Assembly (NCBI GenBank): GCA_963932145.1
Contig: OZ010590.1
Location: forward strand, 55,750,142 to 55,814,141
Source of the DNA: Acanthosepion lycidas
Taxonomy: Eukaryota; Mollusca; Cephalopoda; Sepiida; Sepiidae
Length of the DNA: 64,000 bases
Direction: 5' to 3'
The position numbers were made by a program, and so were the translations under genes. The notes beneath the pieces are model-generated. The model saw only the letters and a program-made list of their open reading frames with translations, did not search any database and was not told where the DNA came from. Shown piece after piece: positions 23,778 through 34,532 of this stretch (within the stretch, counting starts at the first letter, position 1; the number at the start of each line of letters is the position of its first letter).

Positions 23778-23869
23778 CCATTTCCTACTCATATCTCTCC
23801 AAGGTCTGAAGCATTAACTGAACAAGATATTTCTTCAGTCACCAATAATGTATTACTTATGAAACCCAG
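23778..23869 (+). CDS. KATNIP: KATNIP-like gene, second exon seen
   Basis: The acceptor CTTGCAG ends at 23777 after a T-rich tract; the donor is GTGAGT at 23870. The 92-base exon opens on phase 0 with PFPTHISPRSEALTEQDISS, continues SVTNNVLLMKP, and leaves two bases (AG) for a split codon. The splice sites are near consensus and the phase agrees with both neighbours. The peptide is polar and has no domain I recognise, as expected for the N-terminal or linker region of KATNIP. Confidence 0.7.
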
Positions 23870-23999
23870 GTGAGTAGAGAGACTGCTATATATGACAAAA
23901 AAATAACATTTCAAATGCATTGTACATAATTGGTATATATTATCCAATTTCATATACCCTGTACCTCACATTATTAGCTTCTTCATGTTTTAACTATAT

Positions 24000-24362
24000 A
24001 TTTTTTATCTAATCATTTCACCCCAGGCAAGGCGATAAAGCTTCTAAGCTGCAAGGAGCTACTGAAAATGAAAGAATCTGAGAAAATTCATTATTATTAA
24101 GGAGGAAAGTCAATAAATGAATAGGATTGAAGTAGATAGAAAATGACGATTAACATTGTATTTAAATTCTTGAAGCTCAAAGTTGACTGGAAAGCAAGAA
24201 ACCAAAAGAGAATCCCACAAGCAAGAAGTGCAAGAGAAGAAACTATTAGCATAGGACTTATGATTACATCTAGTAGTTTCAACTGTAAAATGATGAGACC
24301 TAACTGCCAATTTAGTACTGTGCTTAAATATAGAAAGTATCTAAGATAAATTGGAATTTTTT
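24000..24362 (-). mobile_element. LINE family A 3' fragment, minus orientation
   Basis: It starts with ATTTCACCCCAGGCAAGGCG, the reverse of the family A tail. On the minus strand it reads 'SHHFTVETTRCNHKSYANSF' and 'CGILFWFLAFQSTLSFKNLN' in two frames, matching the C-terminus of the 36.8-38.7 kb element. Confidence 0.75.
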
Positions 24363-24409
24363 TTTTTTTGTATGATGAAAACATGTATTTGCAGTTAGGG
24401 TGATAGACA

Positions 24410-24970
24410 CTTCATTCAGAACAGACTTAAAAAATTGCAAATTGCTGCTATATCTTGGCTGGAACTGCCCAATCCTCACTTTCCAGTTTTGATAGAGTTC
24501 ATAATCATTTATGCAGATTTGTGGAGGATGTATTATTTTCAACCCTACAGCCTCTTTCCCACAGACAAAATGAAGGGATTTTCTTCTTATTGGATGGGTA
24601 TCTGCCAAGAAAGAGGGATGGAAAACTCAGCAGCACCAAAATCAAACACTGGATCACAATGAGCAAGACACGGACAAGACTTCCACATAAGAACATTACA
24701 CATAGGGGATGAACACAACTGTAACACTGGAAACACAAACAAGGATGAATGAATTTGAAATGATGCTGGATAACACAAAGATCCCAGATAATCCATGCAA
24801 TCTTGTTGTGCAGTCAATGCAGCATACTACCAAGCTCTGCCACTTCTCAGAATATGAGCCTACTTTTATAGATCCTAAAACTTCAGATGCTTCCCTTGAT
24901 CACTATAATCTTAACCTCTTCAAGTTTAGAGTCAACCATTATCTATCTTATATACCCTCATGATCTGCAC
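24410..24970 (+). mobile_element. LINE 3' coding fragment (second tail type), decayed
   Basis: A plus-strand frame reads 'ICGGCIISTLQPLSHRQNEG' and 'FFLLDGYLPRKRDGKL'. Another ends with 'DHYNLNLFKFRVNHYLSYIP' (near 24898-24960). The latter is the NLNLFKSRVNRYLS-type C-terminus of a metazoan LINE family distinct from family A. Stops and frame changes separate the pieces. Confidence 0.65.
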
Positions 24971-25399
24971 TTACTTCCTCCTCTTATAGCTATACAATAA
25001 CCTCACTCAGTAACTTGCTACATTGAGTGGCCTTGTATTATGTGACTATTTAGTAAAAAGTATAAATAAATGGCAGCCATTTGTCTAAAGTGTCCTGAAT
25101 TTCAAACTTTCAGATTGATAGCCACATTGCAAGTTTGACACTTATATTGTCAGTTATAAAGCTGAGTTGATGAACAGAGAGAATAACTTCAGATCTTGCA
25201 ACAAGTGGAGCAACATTGAAAATTGCAAAAAAATAGTCAACATCCAACTGTAGAAGAATTTCATTGAATATTCTGAACGTCACTGATACATGTCTTAAAG
25301 GGCAGATGAAGACCTTCCCTTTTTGATTAAAGATATTAAAATATTTGTCTTTGTGAATTGTAATTAAATTTTTTGACATAGTGACAGCAAGGAGATATC

Positions 25400-26150
25400 A
25401 AAAAACGCAAGATACCAAATCAGAAAGCACAAGATAACTTAAGTCAAAGTGTCAAAAAAAGGTGAGAACGGTCAGTAGGCCTCCTTAAAGAGACATCAAT
25501 AATGAAAATCGAATGAAATAGCTAACAGACAAATGCCATGCTATTCTTGATGGTCCAGATGGATGGAGCAAATCCCGGGTAGCTGCTAGCAGAAACTGCC
25601 TTCACAGGTTGAGATGCCCACAGAGCAGTGATGGTTTGAAGTTTTGGGGCTGGATTATATTAGGTTGGTGCAAAAATAATTTTGTTTTCTAACATATGTT
25701 ACTATGTGAGAAAACGAAATTATTTTTGCACCAACCTAATAGGTATTAAGGAGGTGAGACTACAGTGATTTCAAGATAGTGTTAAATAATATGTGAGACA
25801 TACATAGGTTTTATTTTGAAGGTTCACATGGAAACATAGTTCAAGGAGCCAAACACTTTTAGAATGATGATGATTTTCATGCATGGCACACCATCTTTTG
25901 GTCAAAAAAAAAAATAACAAATATCTGAATAGACTGGCTGATAAAGTGGCTGGCTTGTTTGCCCAAACATAACTAGATTGAAAACTTGTGGAACATTTTG
26001 AATAGAAAGGCTTACATTGGCAAATTGGAATTTACTAATAGCCTGTTTCATATGAAGAGATTCATTACCTGACAAAATCAATGGATGTACAACTTTAAAA
26101 TCTAATTTCAAAACACAAAGTCTATATCTCATTTATATTGTCTTTATATC
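25400..26150 (+). pseudogene. Tc1-like transposase relic, interrupted by a MITE
   Basis: Upstream of the insertion a frame reads 'LDGPDGWSKSRVAASRNCLH', matching the DGPDGW catalytic strand of Tc1/mariner transposases, then 'SDGLKFWGWI'. Downstream of 25741, frames contain 'ADKVAGLFAQ' and a C-terminal 'LTKSMDVQL' then 'ISKHKVYI', as in the SMxxRxxxLIxxKGxxI ends of the family. Many stops. The MITE at 25660-25739 is inserted within it, so the relic is older than that insertion. Confidence 0.6.
25660..25739. mobile_element. 80-bp mariner-type MITE with TA target duplication
   Basis: A near-perfect palindrome. Both ends are TTAGGTTGGTGCAAAAATAA read inward, arms of about 35 bases, flanked by TA (25658-25659 and 25740-25741). 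The end sequence and 80-base length resemble the primate MADE1 element derived from Hsmar1, a mariner. Two longer relatives occur at 30132-30233 and 32206-32306. Confidence 0.9.
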
Positions 26151-26328
26151 TTTGTTGTAATTACAGTGGCAAATTTTCGTTAAAGAATCTTTGTAAATTT
26201 TGCACGTTCTGTAATAATAATCTTGAATTGCATATTGCTGCTTCTCTAACATGGCTAATAGTTTGAAACCTGGAAAATATAGTAAAATTCATAAAAAGTG
26301 TTGACACATAAGAGTAACTTTTAGCCTA

Positions 26329-26444
26329 CAGGGTGGTCTGAAAGTATTGTCACCCATACATATTATAATCTATTTCAGATGGCTGACATGAGCTCCTACA
26401 GTTTGGAAGAGAGGGTTGGGTGACGAGACTTTTGGACCACCCTG
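26329..26444. mobile_element. 116-bp MITE with CAGGGTGGTC ends
   Basis: The termini CAGGGTGGTCTGAAAG and CTTTTGGACCACCCTG are inverted repeats of about 16 bases. They are flanked by TA on both sides (26327-26328, 26445-26446), pointing to a Tc1/mariner-superfamily mobiliser. The interior lacks coding sequence. Confidence 0.85.
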
Positions 26445-26449
26445 TACTA

Positions 26450-27515
26450 TAATTTATACATATAATATGAAATAACCTGCACATTAATTGTACAAAAACT
26501 TCAATGAACCCCTTTGTTAGTTTCCTAAAAAAATTGAAGCGGCTAATAATGTGAGATGCAGTGAATATTTTCTGTGTCTGTCATAAAATATTTACTAAAT
26601 AAATATCTTTATGTAGAATTTTGATGGAATGATTTAGTATAGATCAAATATTTTTAGGAAATAGATAATAAATGTAGTTTAGTCATTATTTAAGCAGCAC
26701 AAGTGTGACTCAATTCTTAAGGACACTTTGTGTTGTCTCTGCCAGTTCAATAAGCTAATGTATCAGTAGCTGTTCTATCATCTCTCTTGAGCCTCTTCAA
26801 ATGTGCCATTGTTTACAGGAATAGAAATAAATCCCTTGACCTACTGAATGCTATTTAAGCAGCAGAACTAAACTCTAAAAGTAACTTTTTCCTTAAATCC
26901 CTATCAATTTAATTGAATTAGTACTACAGCAGTTGCTATCATCCATTATAAAGAAATTTTAAAAACTCACCTTAATTGGTAATGCTGCAGACTTTTCATC
27001 CCTTTAGCTGTTTTCCTTTTTTTTTTGCCTATGAAAGATATATTTTTAATTTAAGTGATCGACTCAATGGAACCTAGTTGGCACAATGAGCAGATAAGGA
27101 CAGTGACAAGCGCTTGATGAATTATATTGAGAGTGTACAGTTGTATTTAAAATATACCAAGTAGATGCCATTTTGAAAGCAAACAGGGAAACTCAAAGTT
27201 TATATTTCAGAAGTCTTCTTGTTGGATCAATTTGTTAAGTGCCATTTTCTTGTTTCTAGTTTTTGTCCTTCTTTAGGTTATTTCTAATAATTGTCATGTG
27301 CAAGAAATCATTGCAGTGGTTATGTGGGTGTTACCAAAAATAGTTCCAAAAATACTGAGTCCAACTTCTACAGAAGGGAATCTACTCTGTGCTGTATTTT
27401 GATCTGGTTACTGATAAAAGAAACTTATTTTGATTGTATAACACTCTATTAAATCTATTCTTTACAAAAATATTATTAGCTTAGAAATATCAACAGAAAA
27501 TGATAACTTAGAAAA
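26450..27515. other. Intron sequence, nothing recognised
   Basis: AT-rich sequence of the intron between the exons at 23.8 and 29.5 kb, without coding signal or recognised repeat. Confidence 0.5.
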
Positions 27516-27521
27516 ATAATA

Positions 27522-27705
27522 CAGTGTAACCCGGATATAAGAGTGTTGTCGGGACCGGAGAAGTCTCTTATATCTGGGTTTCTCTTATATCCAGGTTTGG
27601 TCTATTTTGTTTACATTAACACAGGCTCTAATTTGGGACCAGATAAAATCTCTCTTATATCCGGGTTTCTCTTATATCCGGGTTTCTTATATCTGGGCTA
27701 CACTG
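27522..27705. mobile_element. 184-bp pogo/Tigger-like MITE
   Basis: The ends are CAGTGTAACCCGGATATAAG and the inverted CTTATATCTGGGCTACACTG, flanked by TA on both sides. The inside repeats a TCTCTTATATCCGGGTTT block four times in inward-facing arrangement. CAGTGTA-type termini with TA duplications are characteristic of pogo/Tigger derivatives. Confidence 0.85.
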
Positions 27706-27709
27706 TAAA

Positions 27710-28950
27710 TGATAAAATGTAAGATAGAAATGAGAGCTGTTCATTTATATTCTCTTTTTATATTCATTTATATTTCTTTTACTTGGCTTTCATGAAAACT
27801 TTACATTCATTGCGGTTTCTCTTGCTATCTAAAATGGTATAAAGCAAAGTAATTACTATTAATTTATATGGAAAATTTTTTTTTAGTGTCCCAAATCCAA
27901 AAAAATGTTTTTCTACATGAGATTAAAATATATTGACCATAGCTACTAATGTGGAAGGCTTGAAATATATCAGTATGCTTGCTGATTTAGTTTCATACAG
28001 TGTTTTGTAGCCACTCAAAATCTGCTGCAAACGTGCCCTAAGCCTCCATGTACTTTCAAAATTAAAAGCTTATTATTTTGTAATCATTTTAGTACTATAA
28101 ACCCTAGTAAAAAATCTCATACAAGTTTATTTGTTTGGGTTTGGGAATGCTCATTCTTTTTGTGTATACAAATTAATGTTAACTGATTCTTCATTTTCTA
28201 CTAATTTAGCTTACAAATATGTTCATATAATTGTTGTATTTTCAAATAGTGGATGAAACCTCTGTAACGTTTAGAATTATCACATCAAAATCTATTTATC
28301 AATAAATTTATTGTCAAGTCACTTTCAATAACACATCAGAAGTAAAACCAAATTTATTTTGTCTTTGTACTCTCATTTTTATGATTAGCACCTACTAACA
28401 TTAATTGTATTTTACTGTCTTTCAGTATAGAATTATCTGTTTTTACACTCTTCATAAGGTTTAATTAAAAAGATTTAATGAGACAGCCATGATGTTAAAG
28501 ATAAATTTATAGATTTCAAATACAAAGTTTCTTCTAATTAAAAATAATAATTTTTGCTAAAATATTACCTTTCATTTCACGAGGAAAAATATTTAGATAT
28601 TTTGATAAATGATAAAATATACCAAATAAAATTTATTAATAGCAATATATAACTTTTATTGAAATCAAAACACAGGGATATTGAACTATTGATATCTGAT
28701 TGGAAATAGATTGATAATTTCTTTTTAGATATTTTATAAACGAGCAAGTGTTTTTCAATTTCTTCAGTATTTTTTTTTTTTGTCAAATTTGTCAGAGAAA
28801 TTTCTCTCAAGCAGACAACAGTAAGAATGTCCTTTACAAGTCTGATCAAAAGTTTTGATACTGTTGCTATAGTAATGAAGATATAGTACTTAGAGTGAAG
28901 CTGTTTAGCATATATTGACCTTGAACTCCCTTACACATACACACTAAGTT
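27710..28950. other. Intron sequence, nothing recognised
   Basis: Strongly AT-rich with no coding or repeat signal that I can support. Confidence 0.5.
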
Positions 28951-28959
28951 ATGGCATTA

Positions 28960-29360
28960 TTGTTCGCTTCCATTGTTTATAGCAGTGCTTGTAAGGAAAG
29001 TGTGCAGTGTGTGGTCATCTCACCATACCACAGAGTTTCCATCAGGGACTCTGTCTTGTGCAGCAGTTTTTGGCCAAGCACAACATTTTCCATGTTCAAC
29101 AACCACCATATTTCACAACTGTGACTTTCTCCTCTTTAAAAATCAAATCCCACTTGAAAGATTTCAAGACATTGAAGAAATACAAGAGAATGCGATGAGG
29201 CAGCTGCTTGCTATGCCAAAAATGGAGTTCCAGAAATAGTTCGATCAGTTGAAATGATGCTGGATAAGGTGTGTAGCTTCAGAAGAGAACTACTTTGAAG
29301 GGGATTAAATACTGAATTGATATGTGTTGTAGTTTTCTTTTTATAGCACCAGTCCTGATA
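28960..29360 (+). pseudogene. mariner-family transposase C-terminal relic
   Basis: A frame reads QQFLAKHNIFHVQQPPYFTT, then LLFKNQIPLERFQDIEEIQE in another frame, then MRQLLAMPKMEFQK and ENYFEGD. This is the C-terminal order of a mariner transposase (VQQFLAK, PPYSPD, K.HLKG.RF.DIEEI, EFQ..F, GEYFEGD). The PPYFTT segment replaces the catalytic PPYSPD, so it could not act even apart from its stops. It ends 100 bases before the exon at 29462. Confidence 0.8.
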
Positions 29361-29461
29361 CTTTCTGATCAGAGCTTGTAAGAATGTGTATGTTGTGTGA
29401 AAACATTTAATGGAGTCAATTTAGACAGACTCATTTTTAGTTTGATTTTAATTATTTCCAG

Positions 29462-29564
29462 GCAGCAAATAAATTTAATCAAAATGCTGGGTAAACTTGA
29501 GGAAAGTGCAAGTGCTTTATTGTCTAGCCACCAAGAACAGAAAGCCAAAGCAATCTTATGTCCT
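29462..29564 (+). CDS. KATNIP: KATNIP-like gene, third exon seen
   Basis: The acceptor TTTCCAG ends at 29461 and the donor is consensus GTAAGT at 29565. The 103-base exon contributes one base to the codon split with the previous exon. It then encodes QQINLIKMLGKLEESASALL followed by SSHQEQKAKAILCP, ending on phase 0. The heptad-like leucine/alanine pattern of NLIKMLGKLEESASALL suggests a short amphipathic helix or coiled coil. Phase compatibility on both sides supports the exon. Confidence 0.75.
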
Positions 29565-29963
29565 GTAAGTAATTATCTAATATTCTTTTTACATACAATA
29601 CATACATATTTTTGGCAGTCTTATTAAACTACTCACTTCTTACCTATTTACTAGTTAACTTGTGCCATCAGTAAATGATGGAAACATTCAGAAATTTAGC
29701 AATTGTTTTCTAAATTACTCTAGGATTTTTGTCTATAAAATCAATTTTGTTGTCACATGTATGAAAGAATTTTCTTTTTTAAATCAATAACATGAAATAA
29801 AAGAAAAAAAGCAATGTCTGTTAACTTGTTTTCACTACTTACTAATGAGATTATCCATTATTACAGCAACATGCCTGTTCGTTTATTGGTATCAAGTAAT
29901 TCCTGCAGATATAATAACAATGGAATATCTCATTAAGTTGCATGAACAGGTTGAGATATATAG

Positions 29964-29969
<6 letters not shown>

Positions 29970-29994
<25 letters not shown>

Positions 29995-30362
29995 TCTTTT
30001 TGGGGTATGACAAAGTGGAAAAAGTTTTTGTGTGATACATTTCGTCCTTTAGGACTTCATTTGATACCCAAAACACATATTAAAAAAATTTTTAAATTAC
30101 CAGCATCTCTCATTTGTGTGCATGTGTAGTATTAGGTTGGTGCAAAAATAATGACATAATAATGTCGTTTTTTGACGTATTTTTTAACGTCAAAAAACGA
30201 CATTATTACGTCATTATTTTTGCACCAACCTAATAGTATCAACGTAAACATAAACTTGTCGGATGAAGTCCTAAGGGAGAAAAACATCACATGAAAACCT
30301 TTTCCACTTTGTCATACTTTTTTCCTCAAAAATTGTTGTTGATATATAAAAGATTCATATAT

Positions 30363-30404
<42 letters not shown>

Positions 30405-30405
30405 G
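29970..30405. repeat. Foldback repeat with decayed hammerhead arms and a central mariner MITE
   Basis: The left arm (30004-30075) and the right arm (30238-30320) are inverted copies. Each contains GTATGACAAAGTGGAAAA and GTCCTWARGG in reverse orientation to the other. Both arms are bounded outside by (TA)n runs (29970-29996 and 30369-30402). The MITE at 30132-30233 sits between them. Each arm reads toward the other like a decayed hammerhead: a CNNATGA core, a stem-loop AGTCCTAAAGGAC (left arm, minus strand), then GAAA and an ATC-type cleavage site. One or two core bases are mutated in each arm. Confidence 0.6.
30132..30233. mobile_element. 102-bp mariner-type MITE, long palindrome
   Basis: Ends TTAGGTTGGTGCAAAAATAA with TA target duplications (30130-30131, 30234-30235). 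The two halves are nearly perfect inverted copies containing TAATGTCGTTTTTTGACGTA, so a transcript would form a hairpin of about 45 base pairs. Confidence 0.9.
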
Positions 30406-31530
30406 ATAATATATGTCAGAATTCTTTGATGTCACAAATGGCACCAAGCAAGGGTGTATCATGCCCCCTGTCCTTTTTGCCCTTTTCTTCTCAGTGATGT
30501 TGAAATATGCATTTGCAGACACACAGTGGCATCAAGTTTCAGTTTCGAACAACTGGTGGTCTTTTCAATCATCAGTGCTTCAAAGCCAAGAGCCGCCTTT
30601 GTACATAAATTATTGCTGATGCTGCTGCTCTTGTTGCGACATCCTTTGAGAAGGCATCGACCTTGTCCTACTCCGAAGCAATTCTGTGGTGATAAACAAA
30701 AACCACCAGTCTACAAATTTCCAGAGAGACCATTGAAAGTAGAAGACAAAGCCCTGAACTATATATAGTCTTTCACCTATCTTGGTAGCAAAGTCAATTA
30801 CAGTGGAACTTTAGATGATGAATTCATGCATTGGATTGCTAAGGCTACCAGTGCTTTCAGCAAACTTCACCATCGCTTGTGGAATGAGCGGGGTATTCGA
30901 CTGGATACAAAAATTTGGGTTTACAGAGCTGTTGTCCTTGCCATCCTTTTGTATAGCTCATAGTTGTGGACTCCATACAGGTACCATATATGCCAGTTAG
31001 ATGTTTTCCATAAAAGCTCTCTGTGTACCATCTGTGGGTTAACCTTCAAGATAGGACATCTAATGTAGATCTGTTTAACATGTGTAATATTGGAGAAATC
31101 GAGACTTTTCTCATACAGTCTCAGTTCTTGGTGCACTGGCCGTGTCTTGAGAATGTCTGATGACAGTATATCCAAGATCCTCATGTACAGCCAGTTAGAT
31201 CAGGGCTACAGGAATGTAGGATGCCCATGGCTAAGATACAAAGACAAGCTGAAAAGCAACTTGTCAGCTATCAATATACCACATAACACTCTTGAGTGCT
31301 TAGCCTTTGAGCGGGTAGAATGGAGATTAGTATGTTTTAGTGGACTCAACAGTTTCCAATCTGCTTGTCTGAATAGTCTTCAAGAAGTGAGAGCAAGATC
31401 TAAAAGGTCAGTTAATCTAACAGTGAATTCATCCCACAATCCTTACTCTTGCTCCATATGCAGCCTCTTTTGTAAATCACGAGCGGTTCTTAAGTGCCAC
31501 TTAAGATTATTGCACAAAATTAGCTGAATC
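30405..31530 (+). pseudogene. LINE with C-terminal C2H2 zinc finger, RT C-half, decayed
   Basis: It opens with SEFFDVTNGTKQGCIMPPVL (30413-30475), RT motif 3 of a non-LTR retrotransposon, then 'FALFFSVMLKYAF'. Further frames give a tail resembling LRW.GH..RM.D.R: WCTGRVLRMSDDSISKILMY (31135-31190), then 'YRNVGCPWLRYKDKLKSNL'. It ends with a C2H2 finger: YSCSICSLFCKSRAVLKCHL followed by RLLH (31443-31510). This tail with a terminal zinc finger is a known LINE architecture. The FADD-like catalytic box region is damaged, and stops or frameshifts break it near 30530, 30770 and 31000. Confidence 0.85.
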
Positions 31531-31580
31531 AATTAAGTTGTCAGATCCTCATATGTCGAAACTGATGGGAGAGTCCATTT

Positions 31581-31620
<40 letters not shown>

Positions 31621-32175
31621 AGAGTGTGCAGCTTTTATATCATAAAGAAGTAATTTATACAAAGAATTAATTAGCAATGTTAATGAGATTAATGGCAAAA
31701 TCACTTCGCTAACAAGACTTAATGAGAAATTAACTTCCTATCAATTCCTTGAATAATACAATCCTTATATTTGAGTTGTTGTCAGGTGGAAATGACAAGC
31801 CAAATACTTTCAACAATTTCAAATTGTCATCTTCAGGGTTCAATTTTTTTTGCATTTACAGGCAAAAAACGAAGGCGAAATATGTGTAGTGTAGACCGAA
31901 AGATATTTTTTAAAATATGCTATTTATTGACAGTTATATTATTTTGGGGCATGTGATGTTGCAACGCTAGAGTTCTTGTTCAAATCAACAAAATGAGAAT
32001 TTTCTTTGAATTTTGTAATGTGATAAATCCATAAAATTTTGTTGCTACATATGTGTTTTCAGTTAAAGTGGCATGGACTTAAGTTTAATCCAAATAGTAG
32101 AGTAAAATGTCTTAGTATTTTTCCACAGAAATTAAGATTCTGAATTTATGTACTGCAAATCTTATTTTCGTAAAT
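31530..32175. other. Intron sequence with a (TA)n tract
   Basis: It contains a TA run at 31586-31616 and an otherwise unremarkable AT-rich stretch. Confidence 0.5.
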
Positions 32176-32183
32176 ATATATGA

Positions 32184-32400
32184 TAGGGCAAGACGTTGTA
32201 TATTATTAGGTTGGTGCAAAAATAATGACGTAATAATGTCGTTTTTGACTTTAAAAAATACGTCAAAAAACGACATTATTACGTCATTATTTTTGCACCA
32301 ACCTAATAATAATAACTCCAGGATGTTTAAATAGTCTGGCCCATGCCCCGTACACGACAGAAAAACTCAGGAGAATAGTTTGTCCTGCAAGCAACAGAAT
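32184..32400 (-). repeat. PLE terminal direct repeat (pLTR-like), split by a MITE
   Basis: GGGCAAGACGTTGTATATTA (32186-32205) and AATAACTCCAGGATGTTTAA onward match 34397-34500 in the same orientation, including TGGCCCATGCC versus TGGTCCATGTCC and the GACAGA..AACT segment. The copy is interrupted at a TA by the MITE 32206-32306. The pair brackets the minus-strand PLE. Confidence 0.7.
32206..32306. mobile_element. 101-bp mariner-type MITE inserted in a PLE terminal repeat
   Basis: TTAGGTTGGTGCAAAAATAA ends, TA duplicated at 32204-32205 and 32307-32308. It is almost identical to the copy at 30132-30233, so the two share a recent origin. Confidence 0.9.
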
Positions 32401-32574
32401 TTAATAAGGGCTCACCAATAGTGGAGTCATGAGTCTGCTAACACCCAGATGTCACAGGCTCATGTCTCCACACCTGGCCCAGGACATGCTGGGTGATCCT
32501 AACCTCTGACCTATGGATAATCTTGCCCACATAGTCGATCTCACATTGACACTTATATTGATATATAACTAAAC

Positions 32575-34135
32575 TTTGTTGATTGGCAGGCAAGTCATGC
32601 TTATGGCACGAGGAGAAAGCTCTTCTAGTTGAAAAAAATGCTCCAAACCATTACAGCATTGAAACACTGTTTGATAGAATTGGAAATTTTATCAGTGTAT
32701 GCTTGATTCACGGGACCAATCCACAGTAGTCTCACATATACAGGACATTTAGAGAGACCATATTTTTTAACTTCATTGAACTTAGCAATTTTTTGTTCAA
32801 TGGTAGCAACACATTCGTGTTAACCATTCATCAAAAACAGCTGTCTACATTCAGAACACAACATCAAAGCATGATGAGTAAGGGTACTGATAAGATTAAT
32901 TTTCCTGGTTCTGGGAGCAAATGAGTCCCAAGTTAGGTAAACCCCAGAAAAAGTGAGTTTACAATAGACAATTTATGCATATAATCAGCAAACTGAAATG
33001 AGTCATGCACACAATACTCAGCATAGAATGATTAAACCAGGTAAAGAACCTCAATAAGCCACTTAGCCAAACTGTACTGGGCTGAGCACAGCATAGACAA
33101 AATGGGCCTAAGTGGAACATCCTCTTTACGAATTTTCAGTAACCCATACATCCGCTGACATTGGGAACCCACAGGATGAATATTATAAATTTCTTTAGAT
33201 AGAAACTTTCTCTTGTGAAGTTCTAAGAATCTCTTCTGTAGTCAGACTTCAGTTTTTAAGGTGTCGTCACAAGTGTCATCTAATTTCCAAAATTTACTAC
33301 TATCATTTAAAATAGCATTTTATTGACGTAATCAGAATAATTTAATATTACAACAGCTACACCTTTGTCAGGCCTGGTAATATAAATATGTTTGTTTTTA
33401 ACAATTTGGCCATTTCAAAATGGTTCTTCTGCCAAGAGAACCCAAGAGAATCAATAGAGGAATTGACAAAGCTGTATGCTAAGTCTTTTAGATGAGCTTT
33501 CAGATGAAACAAATGCTCCTCAAAATTAGGCAGATGTTTAATTAACTGAGTGAAGAGCATTTCAAAATTACTGAATACCTCAACCTTCTCAATGTTCCTG
33601 GGGGGAGGATAAAAAATTCCAAACCCTGGAACAGGACCAACTTATCGGAATTGGACAAACAATAATTGGACAAATTAATAATTTGCCTGTCTATAGCAAC
33701 ATAAGAACCAAAGAAATTCAAATAAGAAAAATTTCTAGCTTTGGTCCTATCACCAAAAAAAATGTCGCCTTTGGACATATATTTGGAAAACCAAATCTTA
33801 TCCAGAAGGCCTAGTGTGTTCCTGACAATGCACAACGGGATGAGTGCTTCAGAAAAGTAAAGGATTTCTTCCCGATGGAAAGCTCGCTCTGCATTATAAG
33901 TATTACGACACTTAACCCTCAAGACATGCTTAGTAATGTTCCCAGAGATAACATAATTTTCAAGAACTGAATTTTATAAGAAAGTGACTGTACCCTACCT
34001 CTCAATCGAATGACATTATTGAGAGTCTTAATAAACTGGTGGCCATATTGATCCTGGAAATATTTAAACAGTTTGTTGTTGCCACACCAGGATAAAATAA
34101 TCTTAAGGACAGAGATCATAATTTATTATTAAAAT
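32575..34135 (-). pseudogene. Penelope-like element, RT with catalytic core deleted
   Basis: Minus-strand frames in order: an N-terminal region 'CNRQVIIN..'-type (33540-34120, e.g. AERAFHREEILYFSEAL); HLPNFEEHLFHLKAHLKDLA; NIFILPGLTKV (the family's IFIARPDKG position); HPVGSQCQRMYGLLKIRKED (fingers motif, family R.YGLPKIHK); PLRPILSMLCSAQYSLAKWL; then HDSFQFADYM. The next recognisable segment is 'YLTWDSFAPRTRKINLIST' and KCPVYVRLLWIGPVNQAYTD (near 32700-32760), which normally lies beyond the catalytic box. Thus the region holding the RT catalytic aspartates is deleted near 32960. It is flanked by direct repeats at 32184-32400 and 34397-34500. Confidence 0.85.
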
Positions 34136-34154
34136 AGGATAAAAAAGTATCATG

Positions 34155-34215
34155 ATGCTTTAAATTTTAAGGCGCCTTTTGGCCGACACTTCTTCAGATT
34201 TATAATCATTGGCTG
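34155..34215 (-). ncRNA. Decayed hammerhead-like motif at PLE 5' end
   Basis: On the minus strand: core CTGAAGA (34191-34197 reversed), a short GTGTCGGCC stretch, AAAA in place of GAAA, then GGCGCC (stem III G-C closed by a GCGC loop) and a CTT cleavage-type triplet. Stem II is weak and the G of GAAA is mutated, so activity is unlikely. Position just upstream of the minus-strand PLE coding relic fits a PLE terminal repeat. Confidence 0.4.
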
Positions 34216-34396
34216 AATAAAACAAAGTAGCTGACAAGAAAATTTTTTACCAAAAACTGATATTAAGATGCAAATTACCGAACTAAAGGAGGGAATTTGA
34301 AAAAAATTAAATATGAGAAAAATAAATAAATTTTCTTCCCGGGCAACTGATTCCCCAAATAATGCCAACTTATGTTTTAAATTCTGTTGTCTGCAC

Positions 34397-34498
34397 AGGG
34401 CAAGATGTTGCATATTAATAATAACAGACTCCAGGATGTCTAAATGGAGTCTGGTCCATGTCCTGTGCAAGACAGAGAACTGAAGGGAATAGGTCATT

Positions 34499-34510
<12 letters not shown>
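34397..34510 (-). repeat. PLE terminal direct repeat, outer copy
   Basis: The matching partner of 32184-32400 (GGGCAAGATGTTGCATATTA, CTCCAGGATGTCTAAATGG, GGTCCATGTCC). It runs into a (CA)n tract at 34502-34530. Confidence 0.65.
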
Positions 34511-34532
<22 letters not shown>

